Source: Xanthomonas floridensis
Lineage (GTDB): Bacteria; Pseudomonadota; Gammaproteobacteria; Xanthomonadales; Xanthomonadaceae
Length of the DNA: 64,000 bases
NCBI RefSeq assembly: GCF_001642575.1
Contig: NZ_LXNG01000023.1
Coordinates: forward strand, 1-64,000
Reading direction: 5' to 3'
The translations under genes and the position numbers were made by a program. The notes under the pieces are model-generated. The model was not told where the DNA came from. It did no database searches and was given only the letters and a program-made list of their open reading frames with translations. This document shows, in pieces, positions 31,644 to 39,755 of this stretch. Positions within the stretch are counted from its first letter, which is position 1, and every line of letters starts with the position of its first letter.

Positions 31644-31895
31644 CCCGGCTGCATTGGTACGCAGCCCTGACTGTGGGTCTATGTAGCGGTCCCGTAGCTC
31701 TGGGACCAGAAGCACAACGCGCTCACCTATAAATCTTGAAACCTCATCAAACGACATACCTGAGAGCGTGGCCGCTCGGACCCGAAAGAGCGGATCAGGA
31801 AACTGCTGAGAATCCGGGTGCATGAACTCAAGACTGTCTGTAACGACAGACCACTTGACGCGTAGATCGCTGGTGAGTGGATCGCGACTGCTCAT
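31638..31895 (-). CDS. Gene-cassette protein of unknown function
   Basis: This 85-residue soluble protein starts at the ATG at 31895 (SSRDPLTSDLRVKWSVVTDS) and ends in TAA inside the attC core. There is no signal peptide or Cys; residues 45-65 (LSGMSFDEVSRFIGERVVLL) look like a small helix-strand unit. I do not recognise the family. Being the only gene between a GTTAGGC core at 31949 and the attC site, it is the cargo of an integron cassette. Stable expression would need an outside promoter, since no integrase or Pc promoter is nearby. Confidence 0.75.
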   Translation of the reverse strand: MSSRDPLTSDLRVKWSVVTDSLEFMHPDSQQFPDPLFRVRAATLSGMSFDEVSRFIGERVVLLVPELRDRYIDPQSGLRTNAAGA

Positions 31896-31942
31896 GTCCG
31901 ACTGATCATTCCTTTCACAGTTGCTGGGCTATCTGATGTGGG

Positions 31943-31949
31943 GCCTAAC
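31943..31949 (-). other. Upstream cassette boundary (GTTAGGC core site)
   Basis: On the minus strand GTTAGGC at 31949-31943 fits the GTTRRRY core that marks the 5' border of an inserted cassette. The sequence before it (GTCGAAGCGAAGTGCT) does not fold as an attC, so this side looks like a secondary or attI-like insertion site. Together with the attC site at 31584-31643 it delimits a cassette of about 360 bases. Confidence 0.6.
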
Positions 31950-32073
31950 AGCACTTCGCTTCGACGACCAGCTCCAACGTGCGCATGAGCGCCTCGCATT
32001 CGCCTGCGCGCGGATTGGTGCCATGCAGCTTGATCGCTGCGACGCAAAGTACCGGCAATCGCACCAAGCCCAT
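31945..32073 (-). CDS. Small ORF closed by the cassette core site
   Basis: An ATG at 32073 opens a 42-codon frame (GLVRLPVLCVAAIKLHGTNP, then RAGECEALMRTLELVVEAKC and one more Cys) whose TAG stop lies within GTTAGGC at the cassette border. A purine-rich GGCAGAGAAAGG stands just upstream. The product is unrecognised. It could be a small gene trimmed by cassette insertion, or a chance frame; the amino-acid makeup is plausible for a protein but proves nothing. Confidence 0.35.
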   Translation of the reverse strand: MGLVRLPVLCVAAIKLHGTNPRAGECEALMRTLELVVEAKCC

Positions 32074-32148
32074 CCTTTCTCTGCCCTGCGTGACGTTGCG
32101 AATGCACCCACTGCACGCAGTTATCGCGTCGCGAGCGAATGAGCAGAC

Positions 32149-33522
32149 TCAGCGGAACGGCATGCCGCGGCCGCCCATGGCGCCCATCATGCCTTTCATG
32201 TTGCGCATCAGGCCCTTCATGCCGCCGCCGGCCAGCTTGCCCATCATCTTTTCCATCTGCTGGTACTGCTTCATCAACTTGTTGACGTCGGCCGGCTGCA
32301 TGCCCGAGCCGCGGGCGATGCGGGCGCGGCGCGAGCCGTTGAGCAGGGCCGGGTTGCGGCGCTCTTTCTTGGTCATCGAATTGATGATGGCGATCATGCG
32401 CGGCACTTCCTTGCCGGTGACCTGCTGCTTGACGTTGTCCGGGATCTGGCCCATGCCCGGCAGCTTGTCCATCAGCCCATGGATGCCGCCCATGTTCTGC
32501 ATCTGCTCGAGCTGCTCTTTCATGTCGTTGAGGTCGAACTTCTTGCCCTTGGCGACCTTGGCGGCCAGCTTTGCGGCCTTTTCCTGGTCGACGCTATGCT
32601 CGACCTGCTCCACCAGCGACAGCACATCGCCCATGTCCAGGATGCGGCTGGCGACGCGATCCGGATGAAACACATCCAGGCCGTCGGTCTTTTCTCCGGT
32701 ACCGACGAACTTGATCGGCTTGCCGGTGATGTAGCGCACGCTCAGCGCGGCACCGCCGCGGGCATCGCCATCGGTCTTGGTCAGCACCACGCCGGTCAGC
32801 GGCAGTGCCTCGCCGAACGCCTTGGCGGTGTTGGCCGCGTCCTGGCCGGTCATCGCATCGACCACGAACAGGGTCTCGGTGGGGTTGACCGCGGCATGCA
32901 GCGCCTTGATCTCGTCCATCATCGCCTGATCGATCGCCAGGCGGCCGGCGGTATCGACCAGCAGCACGTCGACGAACGACTTGCGCGCATCGCTGATGGC
33001 CGCGCGCACGATGTCGACCGGCTTTTGCGACGCATCGGAGGCGAAGAACAATACGCCAACCTGTTCGGCCAGGGTCTTGAGCTGCTCGATCGCGGCCGGG
33101 CGGTAGACGTCGGCCGAGACCACCATGACCTTCTTCTTGCGCTTTTCCTTCAGGTGCTTGGCGAGCTTGCCGACCGTGGTGGTCTTGCCCGCGCCCTGCA
33201 GACCGGCCATCAGCACGATCGCCGGTGCCGGCACGTTGAGATTGAGGTCGGTGGCGGCCGCACCCATCACGGCGGTGAGCTCGTCGCGTACCACCTTGAT
33301 CAGGGCCTGGCCCGGGGTCAGCGACTTGAGCACTTCCTGGCCCACTGCGCGCACCTTGATGCGCTCGATCAGCGCCTGCACCACCGGCAGCGCGACGTCG
33401 GCTTCGAGCAGCGCGATACGCACTTCGCGGGTCGCTTCGCGGATGTTCTCCTCGGTCAGGCGGCCGCGGCCGCGCAGGCGCTCCATGGTGCCGGAGAGAC
33501 GTTGGGTAAGGGACTCGAACAT
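32149..33522 (-). CDS. ffh: Signal recognition particle protein Ffh
   Basis: Ffh binds 4.5S RNA and signal sequences and delivers membrane proteins to FtsY. The 457-residue protein starts at the ATG at 33522 (FESLTQRLSGTMERLRGRGR). The GTPase part has GLQGAGKTTTVGKLA (G1), DVYRPAAIEQLKTLA, DTAGRLAIDQAMMDEI and LTKTDGDARGGAALS. The C-terminal M domain is Met-rich (QMQNMGGIHGLMDKLPGMGQ, then a GGGMKGLMRNMKGMMGAMGG tail). An in-frame extension upstream crosses the heptamer array and is not coding. It is divergent from the CcsA-like gene. Confidence 0.97.
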   Translation of the reverse strand: MFESLTQRLSGTMERLRGRGRLTEENIREATREVRIALLEADVALPVVQALIERIKVRAVGQEVLKSLTPGQALIKVVRDELTAVMGAAATDLNLNVPAPAIVLMAGLQGAGKTTTVGKLAKHLKEKRKKKVMVVSADVYRPAAIEQLKTLAEQVGVLFFASDASQKPVDIVRAAISDARKSFVDVLLVDTAGRLAIDQAMMDEIKALHAAVNPTETLFVVDAMTGQDAANTAKAFGEALPLTGVVLTKTDGDARGGAALSVRYITGKPIKFVGTGEKTDGLDVFHPDRVASRILDMGDVLSLVEQVEHSVDQEKAAKLAAKVAKGKKFDLNDMKEQLEQMQNMGGIHGLMDKLPGMGQIPDNVKQQVTGKEVPRMIAIINSMTKKERRNPALLNGSRRARIARGSGMQPADVNKLMKQYQQMEKMMGKLAGGGMKGLMRNMKGMMGAMGGRGMPFR

Positions 33523-33962
33523 GCGCAAGGGACCGCGAAGGGGAAACGGGCGTCGATTATAGCGGCACCGGCCAACGCCCCGCCCCAACCGACCCGCCGC
33601 GCGCCTGGCGACACCATCCCGGCGGAGCAGCCCCGCGAACGCGCGACAGTGCGCAGACCAGCACTCCGGGGGCCCGCGAACAGCAGGAGCAGCACAACCA
33701 GACCAGTCTGTCCCGCCCGTGCGCCGCCGGTGCGGGCCCGGTGCCGTGAGTGCCGTGCTGCGCCTCACTCGCCCGGGCGCCTCCATTCCCCCGCCTGCCA
33801 CTGCTTCTCTACCAGCCCCAGCCCACATGCCCCGCGGCCGCCAGCTTTTCCCGATTCCCGATTCCCGATTCCCGATTCCCGATTCCCGATTCCCGATTCC
33901 CGATTCCCGATTCCCGAATCCCGAATCCCGAATCCCAGCCTCCAGTATGCGAAACTTCCACG
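33523..33962. promoter_or_regulatory. ffh / CcsA-like divergent intergenic region
   Basis: This 440-base region separates two divergent genes. A perfect TATAAT (minus strand, 33561-33556), about 35 bases before the ffh start, is a probable -10, although no good -35 accompanies it. The half near the CcsA-like gene is filled by the heptamer array, ending 26 bases before its start codon. Confidence 0.5.
33850..33936 (+). repeat. Heptamer tandem array (CCCGATT)n
   Basis: Nine exact CCCGATT units (33850-33912) are followed by three CCCGAAT units and a final CCC. A strict 7-base period is kept for 87 bases. Unit number at such arrays is prone to change by slippage. It lies just upstream of the CcsA-like start codon. 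The same unit, inverted, occurs beside trmD. Confidence 0.95.
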
Positions 33963-34754
33963 ATGACAATCGTTCTCATCGCGTTCGCCCTGTACCTGCT
34001 GGCTGCGGCCCTGCTCACCCGTGCGGTGATGCGCGATGGAAACCAGTCGCCTGCGCGCTGGCTGGCGCCGGCGCTGGCAGCGGTGGCGCTGCATGCCGGC
34101 TACCACGTACTGGTGGCGTTCCGCACCGCCGGCGGGCCGGACATGCACTTCTTCGCAGCGCTGTCGCTGACCGGCCTTGGCATGGCCGGGCTCACCGCGG
34201 TGTTCGGCGGGCGCGGCAGGACTGCGGCGGTGGGCGTGGTGGTGTTCCCGTTGTCGGCGATCCTGCTGGCCTGTTACCACGCCTATGGTCACGAGCCGAG
34301 CGCGGACCTGGGCTGGCGGCTGGAGCTGCACGCCTGGATGGCCTTGCTGGCATACGCCACCCTGGGCATCGCCGCGTTGCTGGCGATCATGTTGTGGCTG
34401 CAGGAGCGCGCGCTACGGCGACGCGACTTCCATACCTGGCTGCGTGCGCTGCCGCCGCTGACCGAGCTGGAAACCTTGCTGTTCCGCACGATCACGGTCG
34501 GCTTCGTGTTGCTGAGCCTGACCCTGCTGACCGGCCTGCTGTTCGTGCAGGACTTTCTGGCGCAGCGCCTGCTGCACAAGACCGTGCTCAGCATCCTGTC
34601 GTGGGTCGTGTTCGGCGCGCTGCTGGTCGGCCGCTGGCGCAATGGCTGGCGTGGCACCAAGGCGGTGCACTGGACGCTGACCGCAATGGCGCTGCTGGTG
34701 TTGTCGTTCTTCGGCAGCAAGTTCGTGATCGAGCTGGTGCTGGGGCCGCGCTGA
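33963..34754 (+). CDS. CcsA-like (cytochrome c assembly) inner-membrane protein
   Basis: This 263-residue protein starts at the ATG at 33963 (TIVLIAFALYLLAAALLTRA) and has about eight membrane helices. The family is that of CcsA/YpjD: WRLELHAWMALLAYATLGIAALLAIMLW and FRTITVGFVLLSLTLLTGLLF, then KTVLSILSWVVFGALLVGRW. Family members next to ffh are common in gammaproteobacteria; whether they handle haem is unproven. The heptamer array lies 26 bases upstream. Confidence 0.85.
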   Translation: MTIVLIAFALYLLAAALLTRAVMRDGNQSPARWLAPALAAVALHAGYHVLVAFRTAGGPDMHFFAALSLTGLGMAGLTAVFGGRGRTAAVGVVVFPLSAILLACYHAYGHEPSADLGWRLELHAWMALLAYATLGIAALLAIMLWLQERALRRRDFHTWLRALPPLTELETLLFRTITVGFVLLSLTLLTGLLFVQDFLAQRLLHKTVLSILSWVVFGALLVGRWRNGWRGTKAVHWTLTAMALLVLSFFGSKFVIELVLGPR

Positions 34755-34802
34755 TTGCGATGACGCCGAGTGACCGGCGGTCACCGTGGACAGACGCAGC
34801 CA

Positions 34803-35852
34803 CTAGCCATCCAATGCAGCACTGACCACCTCCCACGGCTGCTCCGGGCCCGGGCTGGCAAAGCGATACGCGATGCGGCGGCGATAGACCTGCCCGGGTC
34901 GCAGGATGGTCGAAGGAAACTGCGGGTGATTGGGCGCATCCGGGTAATCCTGCGGCTCCAGGCAGATGCCGCGCCCCAGCCCCGGGTGATGGGCGTCCAG
35001 ATGCTGCCCCTCGTAGAGCTGCACGGCCGGCGCATCGCTGCTGATGCGCATCGCCACTCCGCTGTGCGGTGAGTACAGCTCGGCGACGCAGCGCGCTCCT
35101 TCGGCCAGCACCAGGCACTGGTCATAGCCTTTGCCGAGCACGATCTGCGGGTGCGCCGGGTCGATCCGCTCGGCCAGCGCGGCAGGCGTGCGGAAGTCAA
35201 ACGGGGTACCGGCCACCGCGGCAATCTCTCCGGTTGGGATCGATTCGGCATCCACCGGCAGATAGCGGTCCGCCGGCACCCGCAACACCTGCAGTGCGGC
35301 ACGCGTCTGGGGGGCACCGGACAGGTTGAAATAGGGGTGATGGGTCAGGTTCAACGGCGTGGCGGCATCACAGCAGGCCTCGAAGTCCAGCTGCAGCGTG
35401 TCGCCATGCAGGGCCAGCCGTGCACGCACCTGCAGGTTGCCGGGATAGCCTTCTTCACCGTCGGGCGAGTCGTAGCCAAGCAGCACCTGGTCGACGGCTT
35501 GCTCCAGCACGCTCCAGACCCGCCGGCCGAAACCGCGCAGGCCGCCGTGCAACTGGTTGCGCCCCTCGTTGGCTGCGAGCACGTGCGTCACCCCATCCAG
35601 GGTGTAGCGCGCACCGGCGATGCGATTGCCGAAGCGACCCACCAGGATATTGAGGCTGTCGCCATCGGCCGCGTAGGCAGACAGGTCCGGCAAGGCCAGC
35701 AGCAACGGAACCACGCCCTGTGCGGTGGTCAGCCGCAGCGCATGCAGGATGCCGCCATAGGTCAGCACTTCGGCCTCCAGCCCTGCATCGCTGCGCAAGG
35801 TGAGCGCGTGGACCTCGACTCCGTCTGGCAACTGCCCGAACACTCGCTGCAT
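34803..35852 (-). CDS. galM: Aldose 1-epimerase (mutarotase)
   Basis: GalM interconverts alpha and beta forms of galactose or other aldoses. The 349-residue protein starts at the ATG at 35852 (QRVFGQLPDGVEVHALTLRS). Key elements are NRIAGARYTLDGVTHVLAAN EG-type sugar-binding strands, the catalytic His in LTHHPYFNLSG and the catalytic Glu in GICLEPQDYPDAPNH. There is no signal peptide. It is divergent from the GH51 gene at 36099, so both may respond to the same sugars (arabinose or galactose). Confidence 0.93.
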   Translation of the reverse strand: MQRVFGQLPDGVEVHALTLRSDAGLEAEVLTYGGILHALRLTTAQGVVPLLLALPDLSAYAADGDSLNILVGRFGNRIAGARYTLDGVTHVLAANEGRNQLHGGLRGFGRRVWSVLEQAVDQVLLGYDSPDGEEGYPGNLQVRARLALHGDTLQLDFEACCDAATPLNLTHHPYFNLSGAPQTRAALQVLRVPADRYLPVDAESIPTGEIAAVAGTPFDFRTPAALAERIDPAHPQIVLGKGYDQCLVLAEGARCVAELYSPHSGVAMRISSDAPAVQLYEGQHLDAHHPGLGRGICLEPQDYPDAPNHPQFPSTILRPGQVYRRRIAYRFASPGPEQPWEVVSAALDG

Positions 35853-36098
35853 GAATCGCCCCGCCGCTGTTGGAAGCCCGCGAGCATAGCCGCCTGGCGC
35901 CGTCACCGGCCATGCGCTCGCGCACATCCTGGCCGGCCGAACACTGCTGCCGGCACGCAGCAGCACGCGCACGCGGCAGTGCTCGCCTTCCGGTCTAGCG
36001 CCGCAGCGACAGACCGCCACGCACGCACTACCCTACCGGCGCGCCCGCTGCGATGCCAGCGCACGCCCTCGCCTACCGACCCCAGGAGCGCCCAGCCG

Positions 36099-37682
36099 AT
36101 GCAGTGGATTTCCCTCGCGTTGCAGACCTCACGCAGCAGGCTGCTGCCCACCATGGTTGCGGTCGCTGCGGCGATCACTGCATTGGCGGCCTCTGCGGCC
36201 GAGGTCAAGGTGAACGGCACGCTGCACGCCGACCAGCCTGGCGCGCAGGTGTCGCGCCAGGTATTCGGACAGTTTGCCGAGCATCTGGGCACCGGTATCT
36301 ACGGCGGCGTGTGGGTGGGCGAGGAGTCGCCGATTGCCAATACGCGCGGATACCGCAACGACGTACTCGCCGCGCTAAAAGCCATTGCGGTGCCGAATAT
36401 CCGCTGGCCGGGCGGCTGCTTTGCCGACGAATACCACTGGCGCGACGGTGTCGGCGCGCCGGCCAAGCGCCCGATCCGCGTCAACACCCACTGGGGCGGC
36501 GTGGAGGAATCCAACCGGTTCGGCACCCACGAGTTCATGGACTTCACCGAACTGCTCGGCACCCAGGCGTACATCGCCGGCAACGTGGGCAATGCGGCGC
36601 CGGACGAGATCGCGCAGTGGACCGAATACATGACCGCCCCCACCCGCTCCAGCCTGGCCAGCGAGCGCCGCGCCAATGGCCGCGATGCGCCCTGGCAGAT
36701 GCCCTACTTCGGTGTGGGCAACGAGCTGTGGGGCTGCGGCGGCAACATGCGGGTGGAATACGCGGCCGACGTGTACCGGCGCTACCAGACCTTCGTCAAG
36801 GCGCCGGCCAACCAGAAGATCCTCAAGATCGCCCCCGGCCCGAACAACGACGATTACCACTGGACCGAGGTGATGATGCGCGAGGCCGGCACGCTGATGG
36901 ACGGCCTGAGCCTGCATTACTACACCGTGCCTGGCGGCTGGCCGCCGCGCGCCTCGTCCACCGATTTCGACGAGGCCGCGTGGATCGACACGCTCTCGCG
37001 CACCCTAGTGATGGACGAGCTGATTACCAGGCACAGCGCCATTATGGACAAGTACGATCCGGCCAGGAAAGTCGCGCTGGTGGTCGACGAATGGGGCACC
37101 TGGTATGCAGGGCTGCCCGATGCGAACCCGGGTTTCCTGCATCAGCAGAACAGCTTGCGCGATGCGCTGGTGGCGTCGTTGAACCTCGACATCTTCAGCG
37201 CGCACGCCGAGCGCGTACGCATGGCCAACATCGCGCAGATGGTCAACGTGCTGCAGGCGATGATCCTCACCGACGGCGACAAGATGGTGCTGACGCCGAC
37301 CTACCACGTGTTCGCCCTGTACAAGCCCTACCAGGACGCCACCCGACTGCCGCTCGACCTGCGCACGCCCGAGTATCGCCATGGCAGCGTGCAGGTGCCG
37401 GCAGTGCACGGTTCGGCGGTCAAGGCCAGGGATGGGCATGTGTATGTGGCGCTGACCAACCTGGATGCAACAAGCGCGGCTGACGTCAGCGTGGAGGTGC
37501 AGGGGCTGTCCGCACGCCGTGTCGAGGGACAGATTCTCACCGCCCCCGCGATCACTGCGCATAACACGTTCGCGCAGCCGCACGCGGTGGAACCGGCATC
37601 GTTCAAGGGGGCACGCCTGCAACGCAAGACGCTGACAGTGGCGCTACCTGCACGCTCGGTGGTGATGCTCAGGCTTGAGTGA
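36099..37682 (+). CDS. GH51 alpha-L-arabinofuranosidase, exported
   Basis: This 527-residue enzyme releases arabinose from arabinan or arabinoxylan. It starts at the ATG at 36099 (QWISLALQTSRSRL) with a long signal peptide ending near SAAEV, so it is periplasmic or secreted, although many GH51 enzymes are cytoplasmic. GH51 signatures are FGQFAEHLGTGIYGGVWVGE and IRWPGGCFADEYHWRDG. The acid/base is Glu209 in FGVGNELWGCGG and the nucleophile is Glu331 in VVDEWGTWY. A C-terminal beta-sandwich completes it. Confidence 0.93.
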   Translation: MQWISLALQTSRSRLLPTMVAVAAAITALAASAAEVKVNGTLHADQPGAQVSRQVFGQFAEHLGTGIYGGVWVGEESPIANTRGYRNDVLAALKAIAVPNIRWPGGCFADEYHWRDGVGAPAKRPIRVNTHWGGVEESNRFGTHEFMDFTELLGTQAYIAGNVGNAAPDEIAQWTEYMTAPTRSSLASERRANGRDAPWQMPYFGVGNELWGCGGNMRVEYAADVYRRYQTFVKAPANQKILKIAPGPNNDDYHWTEVMMREAGTLMDGLSLHYYTVPGGWPPRASSTDFDEAAWIDTLSRTLVMDELITRHSAIMDKYDPARKVALVVDEWGTWYAGLPDANPGFLHQQNSLRDALVASLNLDIFSAHAERVRMANIAQMVNVLQAMILTDGDKMVLTPTYHVFALYKPYQDATRLPLDLRTPEYRHGSVQVPAVHGSAVKARDGHVYVALTNLDATSAADVSVEVQGLSARRVEGQILTAPAITAHNTFAQPHAVEPASFKGARLQRKTLTVALPARSVVMLRLE

Positions 37683-38007
37683 GCCGCCATCAGCGAAGAA
37701 TGGCGATCGCTGCGCAGCACGCTGCTGGAAATGGCTGGCTCGCGCTGGTCGCAGGGTCGCCACCACCCGGCGCGCATTGGTCATTCAACGCGCAGGCAAC
37801 CCATTGCAACGGTGCACGCCGCGTTGCTGCACCGGCGGTCGAAGCTGACCTGGCACAGGCAACCCAGGAACGACTGACCCACCTGCGACGCAGACGCCCA
37901 GCGACCATGGCCAGAGCTTGGCGTCCTCGTAGCCTTCTCACGTACGTCAATTCCTGCGCATCGGCTACGCCCACCTGACGCGTGCCCGCTACGTTTTGTC
38001 GGCCGTT
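37683..38007. other. Intergenic region without a gene
   Basis: About 325 bases between the convergent GH51 and LysR genes. No gene, strong hairpin or repeat was identified. Confidence 0.4.
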
Positions 38008-38955
38008 CTATCCCGGCGCCAACGCCGGTTCGGCTACCTGCCATTCCTGCGGCAGGCGTTCGACGATGTGGTCCATGAAGGCGCGCACCTTGGGCGTAAA
38101 GTCGCGGCGGTCGGCAACGCACAGGTACAGCCGTAGCGGCTCCAGGGCGACCTGGCCTGCGCTGGTGCTCTCGGGCAGGAATAACTGCTGCAGCTGGCCG
38201 CGCTGCAGGTACGGCTGCACCACGAAAGCGGCCACGCGCGTGATGCCGCCGCCAGCAGCGGCCATGGTGGCCAATGCGTCCACATCGTCGCTGACCATCG
38301 CCTGGCCCAGCTGCGGCTGGAAACGCACGCTGTCACGCACGAAGGTCCAGCGCAGGAAGCGGCCATCCACCGGATACCGCAACAGCAGGCAGCGGTGGTA
38401 CTTCAATTCGTCCGGGCTGGTCGGCGTGCCGCAGCGGGCCAGATACGCGGGCGCGGCGCACACCACGAACGGCACCTGGGCAATACAGCGGGCCACCAGG
38501 CCGTCTTCCAGCTGCGCTTCGATGCGCAGGCTGACATCCACATTTTCCTGCGGGTGCTGCACCAGCCGGTCGGTGCACAGCAGCTCGATCTCCAACTGCG
38601 GATACCGCTGGTGTAGCGACGGCAACATCGGGGCCAGCACATGCCGGGCGAAGGCGGCGGTGCTGGCCACCCGCAGCCGCCCGGCGGGCGCCTGCTGCGG
38701 GCCGGCCACCAGTTGCCGCGCACGCTCCAGGTCGCGCTCCAGTTGGCGTACCTGCTCGAAGTACAGCGCGCCAGGTTCGGTCAATGCCAGGCTGCGGGTG
38801 GTCCGGTGCAGCAGGCGCACGCCCAGATGCTGCTCCAGCCGCGCAATGTTCTGGCTCACCGCCGCGGCGCTGATGCCAAGCAACTTGGCGCCGCCGGCAA
38901 TGCTGCCGGCATCGACCGTGCTGACGAAACTGCGAATCGACTGAAGAATGTTCAT
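38008..38955 (-). CDS. LysR-type transcriptional regulator
   Basis: This 315-residue regulator starts at the ATG at 38955. Its helix-turn-helix reads NILQSIRSFVSTVDAGSIAG, then AKLLGISAAAVSQNIARLEQ and HLGVRLLHRTTRSLALTEPG. The effector domain (RLRVASTAAFARHVLAPMLP, LEIELLCTDRLV, CAAPAYLARCGTP) is of the LysR substrate-binding type; the effector is unknown. It is divergent from a DUF2798 membrane-protein gene and shares a 136-base intergenic region containing a palindrome, so that neighbour is its likely target. Confidence 0.92.
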   Translation of the reverse strand: MNILQSIRSFVSTVDAGSIAGGAKLLGISAAAVSQNIARLEQHLGVRLLHRTTRSLALTEPGALYFEQVRQLERDLERARQLVAGPQQAPAGRLRVASTAAFARHVLAPMLPSLHQRYPQLEIELLCTDRLVQHPQENVDVSLRIEAQLEDGLVARCIAQVPFVVCAAPAYLARCGTPTSPDELKYHRCLLLRYPVDGRFLRWTFVRDSVRFQPQLGQAMVSDDVDALATMAAAGGGITRVAAFVVQPYLQRGQLQQLFLPESTSAGQVALEPLRLYLCVADRRDFTPKVRAFMDHIVERLPQEWQVAEPALAPG

Positions 38956-38982
38956 CGATGGAGCACGTATTACCAAACAACT

Positions 38983-38999
38983 CGTAAGTAACGCTTACG
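38983..38999. promoter_or_regulatory. Candidate LysR operator
   Basis: CGTAAG and CTTACG form an inverted repeat with a five-base centre (38983-38999). Another CTTACG occurs a little further on at 39011-39016. The spacing fits the T-N11-A pattern of LysR sites, and the location between the divergent regulator and DUF2798 gene is where such an operator is expected. Confidence 0.55.
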
Positions 39000-39091
39000 G
39001 AAGCCGCAAGCTTACGCGATCTACCCCGCCCGCACCGGCCACCCTACAGTGCTGTCAAGGCGCTACTGCGCGACACCTCCAAGGTCACCCC

Positions 39092-39367
39092 ATGAGCTCA
39101 TCTCCGCCCTCCCCGGTCATTGCACGTCCACGCTGGAAACTGGGCGTGCGCGCCACGCCGTTCGTCTTCGCGTTCTACATGGCGGCAATCATGGCCCTGT
39201 TGATGTGCGTGGTGATCACCGCCGCCAACACCGGCCTGGCGCCGGGCTTCCAGTGGCGCGTGCTGGATGCCTACCGCATCGCGATGCCCACTGCGTTTTG
39301 CTGCGTGCTGGTAGTACGCCCGTTGGTGATACGGCTGGTGGCGTGGACAGTGCATCCGGTGGCCTGA
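39092..39367 (+). CDS. DUF2798 small membrane protein
   Basis: This 91-residue protein starts at the ATG at 39092 (SSSPPSPVIARPRWKLGVRA). Two membrane helices (FVFAFYMAAIMALLMCVVIT and YRIAMPTAFCCVLVVRPLV) fit the DUF2798 family, whose function is unknown. The LysR gene is divergent and probably controls it. Confidence 0.8.
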   Translation: MSSSPPSPVIARPRWKLGVRATPFVFAFYMAAIMALLMCVVITAANTGLAPGFQWRVLDAYRIAMPTAFCCVLVVRPLVIRLVAWTVHPVA

Positions 39368-39755
39368 GCGCTTCCGCTGCATCCGCTTGCCGCAAGGTCG
39401 GCACTGCCTGCAATCCCGCCGCACAGCTGCGGCGATGGTCACGCCCGGCTACCGGCATGGCCCAGCAGCGATCGCTGCCTCGCCGGCACACATGCCAGCC
39501 GGCTTCAGAGTGCTGGTGAGGTCGATGGTGACTGGCTGACCGGCACTTTGGGTGCGATTTGCCACGCATCGCTGGTGACTGTTGCCACGCAGCATGCACG
39601 CGCGGACGTTTGCGACCGGCGTCATGCCAATGATTGATTATTCCGGAATGAACGCCACGAAACTGAAACAGGCCGGACATTTGCTTTGACACTGAAGTAC
39701 CTGCTCCGCAGCGTCGACTCTCCACGGGCCCCGGCCCACGCTTGGAGAAGCAGGC
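39368..39755. other. GH16 upstream region
   Basis: About 390 bases without a gene. A 10-base palindrome ATTCCGGAAT at 39640-39649 in an AT-richer spot, about 110 bases before the GH16 start, may be an operator or part of the promoter. Confidence 0.35.

Noticed and set aside
33850..33936. CRISPR-like array
   Set aside because: The period is 7 bases with no spacers, so it is a simple tandem repeat.
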